From Sutcliffiella horikoshii (GTDB taxonomy: Bacteria > Bacillota > Bacilli > Bacillales > Bacillaceae_I), in assembly GCF_002157855.1 (NCBI RefSeq), contig NZ_CP020880.1:1364001-1428000 (forward strand): 64,000 nucleotides of DNA, read 5' to 3'. Below are positions 52,168 to 61,390 of the stretch, piece after piece (positions within the stretch are counted from its first letter, which is position 1; each line of letters starts with the position of its first letter). The notes beneath the pieces were generated by a model. It was not told the DNA's origin and searched no databases. It worked only from the letters and a program-made list of their open reading frames with translations. The translations under genes were made by a program, and so were the position numbers.

Positions 52168-54450
52168 TTAGAGAATATCTTTAATAAATCTAGTCATGTA
52201 TGCCTTCTTTCCACGACGATTCATCGGTACAGATAGTTGCAAGGTTTCCTTTGCTCTAGTCATTGCCACATACAATAGTCGTCGTTCTTCTTCAAGAGCT
52301 CCGAGTTCACCGTTACGGTAGGATTCTAAGGCGAAATCATGAGGAAGGCTACCATCGACAGCACTAAGGACATAAACGTTCGTATACTCGAGTCCCTTAG
52401 AACGATGGATGGTGGAGAGGTGGATGGCATTGGAGTATTGCTTGCTGAGCCTCTTCATCTCATCCGTTTTGGCAATCATATCTTCCACATGGTCAAGAAA
52501 GTCAGCGATGGATTGGAACTTACGGGCAACCACCTTCAAATCGCGAATATCATCCGAGCCTTTTTCAAGAGCGTTCCCCTCGTTGCCGCGCTTTTTAATG
52601 TAATCATCAAAGCCCATGTCTTTTTCAATCATCTCAAGTGCAACTGAAGGGGAGACGTTGGCAAGAGTTTTAAATAAAGGGATGATCCGTTTGATTTTTT
52701 TTACTTGAAAAGGCTGCACGTTGGTCAACTTACTCAATGATTTTACTAAACTGCAATCTTCCAAAATACTGATGGCTTTCGCATCTTGGAGGTTTGATTG
52801 CTTTAGGAACAGGGCTGGCAGGATATCTGCTAACGCCTGAACATCATTGGCGTCACGACTCAAACGCAGGAAACCGAGGATGCCTTTCACAATCCTTCTC
52901 TTATAAAAGCTTTCGTAATCTTGATCAAGCTTGAATGGAAGACCAGATTGGGAGAGCCTCTCAAAGATTGCGCGTGCGGCACTATGTGTCCGGTATAGGA
53001 CAGCAAAATCATTCGGAGTGGCGCCTTGTTCAATTTGTTCTTTCATATCTTGCATTATAATGGTGGCTTCTTCTTCCTCGTCGTAAGGGTAAAATAATAC
53101 AGGAAAGTGCTTATTGTCACGTTGAGCAATCATTTTTTTCACTCTGCGGTTCTTGTTTTTATCAATTACCTGATTGGCAGAGGCGACGATGGTGTGCGTT
53201 GATCGGTAGTTCTCTGAAAGCGTGACGACTTTTGTAGAAGGAAAATCCTTATGAAAGTTCAATATATAATCGGGACTGCTGCCACGGAACGCATAGATGG
53301 ATTGATCATCATCCCCAACTGCACAGATATTTCCGCTTTTGGCCAGTAGTTTCATTGTTTCATATTGCACCTTATTAATATCCTGAAACTCATCAATTAG
53401 AAAAAATTGAAATCTTTCCTGATATTTCCCGAGCAGAGCTGGATTTTCCATCAACAGCTCATAACATCCAAGCAACATATCATCAAAATCAAATACATTC
53501 TTCTCGCGCTTCCAGTCCTCATAGTCCTGATACAAACTCTGAAACTGCTCTTCTAGCTTACTGGTCGGTTTTATCCTCTTAGGTGTCTGCATATTATTTT
53601 TCCAATAGCCGATTTGCTGTATGGCCTGATCAAATGGGAAGTCCTTTTCATCCAAACCAAGCTTGCGGCCGGCCTGTTTTAAAAATTGCTCTTTTTGCCA
53701 ATCCCATTTCAATAAATTATCGCCGTTCCATCTTTCAGGGTGATGGTGTTGAAGAATTCGATAGAAAATGCTGTGAAACGTTCCAGATAGAAGGTTAGCG
53801 AACATTCTTGAACCCGGTGACTCGTATAATCGCAGCCGTTCTTTCATTTCATTGGCTGCCTTGGCTGTAAAGGTAATCAGCATGATGGATTTTGGGTCGA
53901 TCTTTTCCTCCTGGACCATATAGGCGACACGCGTGATCAATACCCGGGTTTTTCCGCTGCCTGCACCTGCTAGTACTAGCAACGGCCCGCTCACTGTTGA
54001 AACAGCTTCTTGCTGGGCGGAATCTAAAAAGATATTTTTTTCTTGTAATCCAAGGAAAAACCCACTTATATTGGAATGGCTTTTCGTATGTTCTTTAATA
54101 AAGATAGGAAGATGTGTAAGCGGTTTTGGCGCTCTCCATGTTTCTGTTGGCTTTTCTTTTTCCGCAATAACCGTTCTGGTTTTAGGATAGCGAAATCCAT
54201 CGCGCTCCACATATTCTTGTTTTGGTGTAACCGCTGTTTCTGACTTAGGCATTTCTTCTTCATGAGTGATAGAAGCATCTATGTGATAAAAATGAGGTTC
54301 TTTTCTAAGGCCTAAATAGAGCTTGACACTCTCACCACAGATTTTGCATGAGAGATCGCCCTTTACACCGGCGTCGTACACCTCTTGATACATTTCTCTA
54401 GCCATTGTTTTTATATGTATGTTTCGTTCTTTCCAAACAGCAGATTTCAT
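52168..54450 (-). CDS. yjcD: UvrD-type DNA helicase YjcD
   Basis: A 760-aa SF1 helicase, the length of B. subtilis YjcD. The N-terminal ~130 aa carry a small Cys pair region (DLSCKICGESVKLYLG). Motif I is GPLLVLAGAGSGKTRVL, motif II LIDEFQDIN, motif III VGDDDQSIYAFRGS, motif V IHLSTIHRSKGLEY and motif VI RLLYVAMTRAKE. It probably acts in DNA repair or recombination. The start at ATG 54450 is 9 bases after AAGGAG. Confidence 0.92.
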   Translation of the reverse strand: MKSAVWKERNIHIKTMAREMYQEVYDAGVKGDLSCKICGESVKLYLGLRKEPHFYHIDASITHEEEMPKSETAVTPKQEYVERDGFRYPKTRTVIAEKEKPTETWRAPKPLTHLPIFIKEHTKSHSNISGFFLGLQEKNIFLDSAQQEAVSTVSGPLLVLAGAGSGKTRVLITRVAYMVQEEKIDPKSIMLITFTAKAANEMKERLRLYESPGSRMFANLLSGTFHSIFYRILQHHHPERWNGDNLLKWDWQKEQFLKQAGRKLGLDEKDFPFDQAIQQIGYWKNNMQTPKRIKPTSKLEEQFQSLYQDYEDWKREKNVFDFDDMLLGCYELLMENPALLGKYQERFQFFLIDEFQDINKVQYETMKLLAKSGNICAVGDDDQSIYAFRGSSPDYILNFHKDFPSTKVVTLSENYRSTHTIVASANQVIDKNKNRRVKKMIAQRDNKHFPVLFYPYDEEEEATIIMQDMKEQIEQGATPNDFAVLYRTHSAARAIFERLSQSGLPFKLDQDYESFYKRRIVKGILGFLRLSRDANDVQALADILPALFLKQSNLQDAKAISILEDCSLVKSLSKLTNVQPFQVKKIKRIIPLFKTLANVSPSVALEMIEKDMGFDDYIKKRGNEGNALEKGSDDIRDLKVVARKFQSIADFLDHVEDMIAKTDEMKRLSKQYSNAIHLSTIHRSKGLEYTNVYVLSAVDGSLPHDFALESYRNGELGALEEERRLLYVAMTRAKETLQLSVPMNRRGKKAYMTRFIKDIL

Positions 54451-54586
54451 ACGTGTAGACTCCTTTATAACCGTCAATCTTATCCATAGTACCACATATT
54501 ATATAGAGAGAACACGAGTCAAAGGAAGTTTGTGTTATGCAAAAACAGGGAAAATTATAAGTAGAATAGGGAAGGGGAGAAATGTG

Positions 54587-54853
54587 ATGGGATATGTTTT
54601 ACCAGTGCAAATGGATGCCTACACACAATATGCGAACCGAACTGTTTCAGAAAAACAACAAATAAAGCTTGATCCAGTGATAAGACCGAACTTTTATAGG
54701 GTGGATCCTCAATATTCATGGGAAGAAATCCACAAAAATGCTCCACAACACAACCCCTATCATCAAAGAAAAGAAAAGCAGGCTACCCGCATTTCTGATA
54801 AATTATTGGCCGACATAACAGGAAAAGGCCGCTTCTTTCACGAAAAAATATAA
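54587..54853 (+). CDS. Conserved small protein of unknown function
   Basis: An 88-aa basic, Gln/Tyr/His-rich protein (MGYVLPVQMDAYTQYANRTV at the N-terminus, KGRFFHEKI at the end) with no membrane span. ATG 54587 with GAAGGGGAG 7 bases upstream; the longer frame overlaps yjcD. It may be co-transcribed with the following hydrolase gene 31 bases on. No named family was recognised. Confidence 0.7.
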   Translation: MGYVLPVQMDAYTQYANRTVSEKQQIKLDPVIRPNFYRVDPQYSWEEIHKNAPQHNPYHQRKEKQATRISDKLLADITGKGRFFHEKI

Positions 54854-54884
54854 AAGTCCAAAATTTTTAGGGGGTGTATGTTAC

Positions 54885-55793
54885 GTGGAGTTTCATCCCA
54901 TAACAGATAACGTTTATTATTTTCAAGGGTCCGTTAACATCGGGTATGTCCGATTTTCTTCTGGAGAAGGAATGCTCATTGATGCGGGGCTTGAAGAACA
55001 GGCCATGAAAAAAGTGTTGAAGACACTAAAAAGTAAGGAACTGCCAATAACGCATTTATTCATTACGCATGCGCATGCCGATCATTATGGAGGAGCGGCC
55101 TATTTGCAAAAGCAACAAAAGGTTTATACCATTGCCCCAAAATTAGAAGCCGCCATTCTTCAAGAACCGATGCTAGAGCCGTTGTACTTGTTTCATGGTG
55201 TCAACCCTATCCAAGAATGGAGGAGCAAGTTTTTGGAAGGGAAGCCGATTAAAGTGGATGCAATCATCGAAGAAGCAGGTGAGGTGACGGTGGGGGAGTC
55301 AACCTTTCAAACAGTGGACTTGCCAGGACACAGTTACCATCAATTCGGGGTAATCGTCGAGGATGTACTTTTTGCTGCTGACGCCTATTTTGGTGTGGAA
55401 ATTTTACATAAACATGGTATTCCTTATATTGTTGACGCAAAACAAACCATGGAAAGTCTTGAAAAAATAAAAAAACTCCCGTGTGCAGGAGCAGTTCCTG
55501 GTCACGGGAGTTATGAAAAAGATTTTATTGCTACTATTGATGAAAATTTACAGGTTCACCACGATATCGAAAACTTACTATACACGCTTGTTAATCAAGA
55601 GGAAGACGGCATATCCATTGAACAGTTAGTGACAAAAGCTTGCACGGAAAAAGGACTTACTATCCGCAATGTGCCGTCGTTTATGTTGTTCCGAACAGCC
55701 GTCACTGCATACCTAACCAAATTGATTCAAGAAGGACGTGTGGAGTTAATTGTTTGCAACAATCAATTGGTCGTAGCATCTTCTTCTGAATAA
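54885..55793 (+). CDS. Metallo-beta-lactamase-fold hydrolase
   Basis: A 302-aa hydrolase with the metal-binding HAHADHYGG (HxHxDH), a second-shell His in TVDLPGHSYHQ, the bridging Asp in LFAADAYFG and the last His in VPGHGSYEKD. A C-terminal ~80-aa helical extension with a winged-helix look is present. The substrate is unknown. GTG start at 54885 after GGGGGTG. Its last 31 bases overlap the 3' end of the convergent DUF421 gene. Confidence 0.88.
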   Translation: MEFHPITDNVYYFQGSVNIGYVRFSSGEGMLIDAGLEEQAMKKVLKTLKSKELPITHLFITHAHADHYGGAAYLQKQQKVYTIAPKLEAAILQEPMLEPLYLFHGVNPIQEWRSKFLEGKPIKVDAIIEEAGEVTVGESTFQTVDLPGHSYHQFGVIVEDVLFAADAYFGVEILHKHGIPYIVDAKQTMESLEKIKKLPCAGAVPGHGSYEKDFIATIDENLQVHHDIENLLYTLVNQEEDGISIEQLVTKACTEKGLTIRNVPSFMLFRTAVTAYLTKLIQEGRVELIVCNNQLVVASSSE

Positions 55794-56467
55794 GGCATGA
55801 CATAAATTGGCTTTCCTTCTTCCCACTCGGCAAACACGATGTCTTTTGGGTTGTGGTAGCCGATTTTTTTAATTTCGTTTAAAAGCCATTGCTCAGACAG
55901 GTTGAATTCATCTAAATTGTCCTTTAAAATTTCTCCATCAGAAATTACCGGAATAGGAAGTGTGACCGCTTTAAAAGGTATGTTCAAATCTTCGTTCAGA
56001 GGCTGAGCATAAGGGTGCTTCTTTAAAACGCTAACTGTACCATCTGTTTCAAGGATGGCATACTCTACTTCTTGAATGGAGAAAGCACCTTTTGAACGTA
56101 GAAGGTGTCGCAGTTGGTCAATATCTAATTTGGACTTCTTCAATTCTTTTTTATTTATGATGCCTTTATGTATGACTATAGACGGCCTGCCTTCTAACAA
56201 TCCTCTTGTTTTTCGTACCTTCTGTGTGATTGTTTCAAGTAAAAAGATCAATATTCCCCACAATCCCAACGTAAAAAGGATTTTTACAACACCAATATCA
56301 TTATCATATAATGCGTTTCCTACAAGTTCTCCTAATACAAGTGCTGAAATGAAGTCAAAGGGTGTTATTTGCGTGATTTGTGTTTTTCCGAGCAACTGGG
56401 TGATTGAAAATAGTGCAAAGAAACCGATTACCAATTCTACTGCAATACGACCGTAGTCCATCATCAT
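55763..56467 (-). CDS. DUF421/YetF-family membrane protein
   Basis: A 234-aa relative of the DUF421 gene at 49028. It has three N-terminal spans (AVELVIGFFALFSITQLLG, FDFISALVLGELVGNALYD, ILFTLGLWGILIFLLE) and the soluble domain (IVIHKGIINKKELKKSKLDI, ISDGEILKDNL). It is a stand-alone gene outside any spoVA operon. Start among three consecutive ATG codons at 56467. Confidence 0.85.
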   Translation of the reverse strand: MMMDYGRIAVELVIGFFALFSITQLLGKTQITQITPFDFISALVLGELVGNALYDNDIGVVKILFTLGLWGILIFLLETITQKVRKTRGLLEGRPSIVIHKGIINKKELKKSKLDIDQLRHLLRSKGAFSIQEVEYAILETDGTVSVLKKHPYAQPLNEDLNIPFKAVTLPIPVISDGEILKDNLDEFNLSEQWLLNEIKKIGYHNPKDIVFAEWEEGKPIYVMPYSEEDATTN

Positions 56468-56535
56468 GATTATGTCATCCTTTATGTTGGGTCCTTGACA
56501 GTAGTATTAGTAAGGAGCGGGGAAAGTATGAAAAC

Positions 56536-56582
56536 AAAAAAGATATCTCTCGAAAGGTTTCCCTTAGAGAGATATCTTTTTA
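56536..56582 (-). terminator. Terminator after yjcF
   Basis: AAAAGATATCTCTC / GAGAGATATCTTTT stem; it reaches the yjcF stop codon. Confidence 0.88.
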
Positions 56583-57005
56583 GATGTTTTTCGTCATGGT
56601 CACATGGGGGATTCCTGCATCCATAAAAATGTCGGAAACCGTCTCGTATCCAAGCTTCGCATAAAAGGGTTCTGCATGTGTTTGCGCATTAAGCTTTAGG
56701 ACATGCATCTCTTTTGTTTTTGCATATTCTTCAATGGTATTCATGATAAGCCGTCCTGCACCTTTGGAAGTTCGATGAGAAGGAAGGACGCAAATTCGCT
56801 CCACTTTACCGATGCCTTCAACAATTCGAAAGCGACCAGCACCTACTGCTTGGTCCTCATCATACAGTACAAAATGCGCGGAATCTTCTTCGTATTGATC
56901 TATTTCTTCTTCTAGAGGCACATTTTGTTCCTCCACAAAAACCGTTTTTCTGACAGAATAGGCATCCTGCAGTTCTTTATCTGAGTCTACAACTTGTACA
57001 TACAA
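56580..57005 (-). CDS. yjcF: GNAT acetyltransferase YjcF
   Basis: A 141-aa GNAT protein (RKTVFVEEQNVPLEEEID, RICVLPSHRTSKGAGRLIM acetyl-CoA loop, HAEPFYAKLGYETVSDIF). It matches the ElaA/YjcF group. It starts 3 bases after the yjcG stop, so it is co-transcribed with yjcG. The acceptor is unknown. Confidence 0.88.
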   Translation of the reverse strand: MYVQVVDSDKELQDAYSVRKTVFVEEQNVPLEEEIDQYEEDSAHFVLYDEDQAVGAGRFRIVEGIGKVERICVLPSHRTSKGAGRLIMNTIEEYAKTKEMHVLKLNAQTHAEPFYAKLGYETVSDIFMDAGIPHVTMTKNI

Positions 57006-57008
57006 GGT

Positions 57009-57530
57009 TCAGCAATCCTTTCCAAAGCGGAATGTTTCATAAACCGTCCACATGCCATCTTCTAATTGATAGAGAAGGTGGAAGCGGTCGACCACCTCTT
57101 CATGCTCAATATTGGTCATTTTTAATTGACCCAGAACATCAGAGTGCTCATCATCAGATAAATTTTGGCCGATTGTTATATGAGGCACATAGGAAAATTC
57201 ACGGTTATCTTGGAAATATCCTTTTCCGGAATGAAGCTTTTCGTGTAAGGATAACAGTTCGTCTGTTGGATCTACTTTAAGGTAAATGACATTGTTTACT
57301 GGAGCAAAAGAGCTCACTTTATAAATGTTCAAAGGGATTGGTGTAGTGTCTTTTGCGATTGCTGCAAGCTCATCGGTTACTGATTTCATATCATTTTCAT
57401 CAATTTCGAATGCAGTTTTTAATGTCACGTGTGGCGGAATCAATGCGTAGTGAGCATCATAACGCTTTCTAAATGAATTTGCGAGATCTTGTAATTTTTT
57501 GGTCGGAAAAATAGCTATTCCATATTTCAT
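57009..57530 (-). CDS. yjcG: 2H phosphoesterase YjcG (2'-5' RNA ligase-like)
   Basis: A 173-aa protein with the two histidine motifs of the 2H family, PPHVTLK (about residue 34) and VPHITIG (about residue 115). Members act on cyclic phosphodiesters or RNA ends. The length is near B. subtilis YjcG. ATG 57530 after GGAGGGA. The order yjcG-yjcF is as in B. subtilis. Confidence 0.9.
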   Translation of the reverse strand: MKYGIAIFPTKKLQDLANSFRKRYDAHYALIPPHVTLKTAFEIDENDMKSVTDELAAIAKDTTPIPLNIYKVSSFAPVNNVIYLKVDPTDELLSLHEKLHSGKGYFQDNREFSYVPHITIGQNLSDDEHSDVLGQLKMTNIEHEEVVDRFHLLYQLEDGMWTVYETFRFGKDC

Positions 57531-57653
57531 CCAATATCCCTCCTATTAGCGTTTGCAATATAGTAACTTATCTTCTTATTTTATCTTAATTTTTTTCAAA
57601 AGAATAGAAAAGTTTCCCTTTCATTCTTAAATAACTATTGTTATTGGATAACT

Positions 57654-57783
57654 CCTGTAGTTTTCCGTTCCGGATATTCGCTTATCCAGAGGGCGGTGCT
57701 TGAGCCTCCTCCCTGCGCTGTGGGGTCTCAAGTCTACAGCTACCTCCCGCCGGAGTCTCATATCCTGCACTTCAAACTACAGG
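57654..57783 (-). repeat. Dispersed palindromic element, copy 5
   Basis: Ends CCTGTAGTTT / AAACTACAGG (10-bp inverted repeat). Interior words include TTCGCTTATCCAGAGGGCGG, GAGCCTCCTCC and GTGGGGTCTCAAG. It separates yjcH from yjcG. Confidence 0.9.
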
Positions 57784-57798
57784 GAAATCTTCCTTAAA

Positions 57799-58524
57799 TT
57801 ATGAAAGCATTTTGGGTAGGGCTTGTTTTAGGTCGGGTTGCCAGTAGGTCCAGGTGTGTGTGCCTTCGAATTCTTCGTAATAGACGGAGAATCCTTTTTC
57901 TTTCATTAAGGTATGGAGTGCACGATTTGGTTCGATAAAGTTTTTCTTCTCTCCACCAGTAGTTGGAACTTCTGTTTCTTTTGTGCCGATTACATGGTAA
58001 AGGGATAGGAAGGAAGGTTGACTGAATTCCTCCACTTTTTTAATGACCTTTTCATCCACATATGGGGATTGCATAATGACTTTGCCGAATGTATGCGGGT
58101 ATGACAGAGCCGTCATCAAAGACACAGTTGCTGCCAGGGAATCGCCAATTAAAGCTCGTCCCATTCCCATTTGATAGGATGGATATTTTTCATCAATATA
58201 TGGTGTCAATTCATGTGCAAGAAAGCGAATGTAGGCACTGTTTTTGCTTCCGTCTGGATGGTACTTTTCCCAACGATCTTTAACGTCTTTGTATGGGATA
58301 CCGACGATAATGGTATTTTGCATTTCGTTTGCTGCAAGCAGTTTGTCGGTGGTACTGCCTATGCGGCCCAGTGTGAAATAATCTTTTCCATCCTGTGCGA
58401 TAAGGATGTTGTATTTATAGAGTGGTGAATAGTTAGCTGGTGTATAGACCATCAGTGTCATATCTTCATTAAGTTCGTTACTGTGTAGTGTGAACTCCTC
58501 AATACGCCCAACGTGTTTACCCAT
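57799..58524 (-). CDS. yjcH: Putative esterase YjcH (alpha/beta hydrolase)
   Basis: A 241-aa esterase_D-like hydrolase: oxyanion region YNILIAQDGKDYF, nucleophile Ser in LIGDSLAATVS, and final His in FEGTHTWTYW. The natural substrate is unknown; relatives cleave siderophore or acyl esters. ATG 58524 after AGGAGGT. A cre-like palindrome overlaps its promoter. Confidence 0.87.
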   Translation of the reverse strand: MGKHVGRIEEFTLHSNELNEDMTLMVYTPANYSPLYKYNILIAQDGKDYFTLGRIGSTTDKLLAANEMQNTIIVGIPYKDVKDRWEKYHPDGSKNSAYIRFLAHELTPYIDEKYPSYQMGMGRALIGDSLAATVSLMTALSYPHTFGKVIMQSPYVDEKVIKKVEEFSQPSFLSLYHVIGTKETEVPTTGGEKKNFIEPNRALHTLMKEKGFSVYYEEFEGTHTWTYWQPDLKQALPKMLS

Positions 58525-58560
58525 TGTTCATTACCTCCTGTGATGCCTTTATCTATTGTG

Positions 58561-58584
58561 GTAAGCGCTTTACCGTATACTATA
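58561..58584 (-). promoter_or_regulatory. yjcH promoter with cre-like site
   Basis: Minus-strand extended -10 TGCTATAGT (TATAGT at 58584-58579), followed by the near-palindrome GTAAAGCGCTTAC (58573-58561). This resembles a CcpA cre core, at a repressing position. No -35 is clear. Confidence 0.45.
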
Positions 58585-58685
58585 GCATATTTGTACCCAT
58601 TTTGTTGAATGGTAAGCTTGGATGTCGACGAATTACACTTCAGTCAACCGGATGAAAATTATTTTAATTATTTTCTGTCAATATA

Positions 58686-58713
58686 TTGACCTTTTTCACA
58701 TACGTTATATAAT
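58686..58713 (+). promoter_or_regulatory. Sigma-A promoter of the SsuBCA-like operon
   Basis: TTGACC, 16-bp spacer, TATAAT, about 60 bases before the ATPase gene. No riboswitch or known operator was recognised in the leader. Confidence 0.75.
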
Positions 58714-58778
58714 ATATTTTATCCAATTAATCCGATTAAACTAATATGGATTATATGAAAAGTGTAAAGTAGGTGCAA

Positions 58779-59555
58779 ATGTTGTTTTTACAGATCTCTG
58801 ATATTACAAAAGTTTATACACAACAAAACGTTGAAAATAAAGTACTTTCATCTATAAATGTTGACATCCAAGAAGGAGAGTTCGTTTCCATTCTGGGGCC
58901 ATCTGGCTGTGGGAAGTCTACTTTACTTTCTATGGTGGCAGGATTACTAAAACCTACAGAAGGAGAAATCCGACTGAAGGGATCGGTTATTACAAAACCA
59001 GGGAAAGATAGGGGGATGGTGTTTCAGCAGGCTGCCTTGTTCCCGTGGATGACTGTGGAAGAAAATGTCCTTTTTGCCATCCGTGATATGAAAGACACGG
59101 AAGAAAGAGAGAAGAGAGCCCTTCATTACTTAAAAATGGTACAGCTTGGCAGTAACCTCAAACAATATCCGCATGAATTATCAGGTGGAATGCAGCAGAG
59201 AGTGTCTATTGCACGAGCCCTTGCCATGGATCCAACTGTTCTATTAATGGATGAACCGTTTGGAGCATTAGATGAACAAACACGGTTGCGCCTGCAGCAG
59301 GAACTTGAAACGATTTGGTTGCAGACGAAGAAGACCGTTTTGTTTGTCACACATAGTATTCATGAATCAATTAAACTCTCAGATCGGATCCTTGTGATGG
59401 GAACAAGACCCGGAACTATTATTGCAGACATTAAAGTAGACGCAGCTCGCCCGCGTTTACGGACAAATGAAGAGGTTGCACGCTTGGAATCGCAAATCAG
59501 TGCCATGTTGGAAAAAGAGATTGATAAGGTTGTAGAGGAGGAGTTGAGACGATGA
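58779..59555 (+). CDS. ABC transporter ATP-binding protein (SsuB/TauB type)
   Basis: A 258-aa ATPase: Walker A GPSGCGKST, Q-loop MVFQQAALFPW, signature LSGGMQQR, Walker B VLLMDEPFGALD, H-loop VTHSIHES. These are typical of nitrate/sulfonate/taurine importers. ATG 58779 is chosen over GTG 58773 because of its distance from AAGTAGG. It overlaps the permease start by 4 bases. The substrate is not settled by sequence; aliphatic sulfonates or a thiamine precursor are possible. Confidence 0.87.
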   Translation: MLFLQISDITKVYTQQNVENKVLSSINVDIQEGEFVSILGPSGCGKSTLLSMVAGLLKPTEGEIRLKGSVITKPGKDRGMVFQQAALFPWMTVEENVLFAIRDMKDTEEREKRALHYLKMVQLGSNLKQYPHELSGGMQQRVSIARALAMDPTVLLMDEPFGALDEQTRLRLQQELETIWLQTKKTVLFVTHSIHESIKLSDRILVMGTRPGTIIADIKVDAARPRLRTNEEVARLESQISAMLEKEIDKVVEEELRR

Positions 59556-60307
59556 AAGCTGGAGTAAAACGCCTCATATTCTTTGCCTCCTTATTTATCA
59601 TTTGGGAAGTGGTGGTGCTATTAATCGGTTGGTCACCGGCCGTGATGCCGAAACCATCCAATGTTGCGGTGGCACTATACCAAGGGTTCATGGATAAAAC
59701 ACTGCTTTATGATTTAGGGGCGAGTTTTAAGCGCTTAGGAGTTGGACTGTTTTTGGCGCTCATCATCGGAACCTTGCTTGGGATTTGGCTTGCCAAGTCA
59801 AAAACGGCAGATGAAACAGTAGGGACGCTTGTTCTTGCCCTTCAAAGTGTTCCTAGTATTGTATGGTTGCCGCTTGCGATTATCTGGTTTGGGTTTAATG
59901 AAACAGCTATCATTTTTATCGTTACTTTAGGTGGAACACTCGTCATGACAATAAATATGAGGATGGGCATCAAAAGTGTTCCCCCTTTATATATAAAAGC
60001 GGCTTCCACAATGGGAGCAAGCGGTGTGGAAATGTTTTGGAAGATTATTTTACCTGCATCTGTACCATATGCGGTGACAGGAGCGAGGCTTGCTTGGGCG
60101 TTTGCTTGGAGAGCGCTGATGGCTGCTGAATTACTGAGTATGGGACCAGGTTTAGGTTACACGCTGAAATATGCAGCTGATTTTGGACAGATGAGTTTGG
60201 TATTCGGTGTGATCATTATCATCTGTGTGATTGGTTCTGTGGTTGATTTAGTTATCTTCCAACGTTTTGAGAAAAATGTCATCAGACGCTGGGGCTTGGA
60301 TTCATAA
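59552..60307 (+). CDS. ABC transporter permease (SsuC/TauC type)
   Basis: A 251-aa membrane permease with six spans and the EAA-type loop KAASTMGASGVEMFWKIILP contacting the ATPase. It starts at ATG 59552 inside the ATPase stop region (ATGA-type overlap). It forms the channel for the neighbouring lipoprotein receptor. Confidence 0.88.
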   Translation: MKAGVKRLIFFASLFIIWEVVVLLIGWSPAVMPKPSNVAVALYQGFMDKTLLYDLGASFKRLGVGLFLALIIGTLLGIWLAKSKTADETVGTLVLALQSVPSIVWLPLAIIWFGFNETAIIFIVTLGGTLVMTINMRMGIKSVPPLYIKAASTMGASGVEMFWKIILPASVPYAVTGARLAWAFAWRALMAAELLSMGPGLGYTLKYAADFGQMSLVFGVIIIICVIGSVVDLVIFQRFEKNVIRRWGLDS

Positions 60308-60331
60308 ATAGAAACTATGGGAGGAAAAGAG

Positions 60332-61327
60332 ATGAAAAAAGGTTGGTTGGTTGTTAGTGCAATGTTTCTACTATTAATGGGGGTTCTCGCTGGATGTGGA
60401 TCAAGCACCAGTGGATCCAATGGCAAAGAGAGAGTCGTTATCGGGTATTTTCCTAACATCGATCACGTGCCGGCAATGGTTGCCCGTGAAAAGGCTATGT
60501 ATGAAGAAGCTTTGGGTGATAAGTATGAAGTGGAATACAAGACATTCCCTGATGGTGGCGCATTTATGACGGCATTGAAAACAGGAGACATCCAAGGTGG
60601 CTTAGTTGGTCCAGGACCTGCAATGAACAACTATGTAAGCGGTGCGGACGTGAAAGTGGTAGCCGGTGCTTCTTCTGGCGGAACGGTCATCATTGCAAGT
60701 AAAGAAAGTGGTATTACATCTGTGGAAGAGCTTGATGGTGCTACATTTATCACGCCTGGAGTTGGTTGTACGCATGACGTTCAGATGGAAACATTTTTAC
60801 AAGACTATGGTCTTTCCTCAGCTCGTATTGGTGGGAGCATGAAGCATGTTACAGGAAATCCTGCACAATACGCTGGGATGTTTGAATCAGAAAGTGTAGA
60901 TGCAGCAGCAGTTCCAGAACCATGGGCTTCCTTATTATCCATTGAGCACGGAGCTAACATTCTTGTAGACAGTAATGAGATTGCGTTCGGTACTACCTTG
61001 CCTAACACTATTCTTGTAACAAGCGGAAAGCTGATTGATGAAAATAAAGAACTCGTACAAAAATTAGTGGATGCTCATCAAGAGTCAGTGGATTTCATTT
61101 CTGAAAATCCAGAAGAGTCAAAAGAGATTGCGATCAATTCGATTAAGGAACTGACAAACCAAGAACTTTCAAAAGAAGTGATTGATTCTGCTTGGGAAAG
61201 AATTCGCTTTACTCATGAAGTGGATGCAGAAGTAGTGCAGGAATTTGCAAACTCGTCCTTTGAACTTAAATTCTTGAAAGAAAAACCGGATTTCACAGAA
61301 TTCATTGATTCACAATTTGTTAACTAG
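60332..61327 (+). CDS. ABC transporter substrate-binding lipoprotein (SsuA/NMT1-like)
   Basis: A 331-aa lipoprotein (signal ending GVLAGC, Cys at about residue 22) of the SsuA/NMT1 fold. Motifs are IGYFPNIDHVPAMVAREKAM, ALKTGDIQGGLVGPGPAMN, TPGVGCTHDVQMETFL and AAAVPEPWASLL. ATG 60332 after GGGAGG. The closest described type is aliphatic sulfonate binding, but this is inference. Confidence 0.88.
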   Translation: MKKGWLVVSAMFLLLMGVLAGCGSSTSGSNGKERVVIGYFPNIDHVPAMVAREKAMYEEALGDKYEVEYKTFPDGGAFMTALKTGDIQGGLVGPGPAMNNYVSGADVKVVAGASSGGTVIIASKESGITSVEELDGATFITPGVGCTHDVQMETFLQDYGLSSARIGGSMKHVTGNPAQYAGMFESESVDAAAVPEPWASLLSIEHGANILVDSNEIAFGTTLPNTILVTSGKLIDENKELVQKLVDAHQESVDFISENPEESKEIAINSIKELTNQELSKEVIDSAWERIRFTHEVDAEVVQEFANSSFELKFLKEKPDFTEFIDSQFVN

Positions 61328-61335
61328 CATTCCTA

Positions 61336-61370
61336 AGAGTGTCGGGCTATAATGGTCTCGACACTTTTTT
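61336..61370 (+). terminator. Terminator after the ABC operon
   Basis: AGTGTCG / CGACACT stem followed by six T. Confidence 0.85.
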
Positions 61371-61390
61371 ATGAGTTTGGAGGAATAAAC

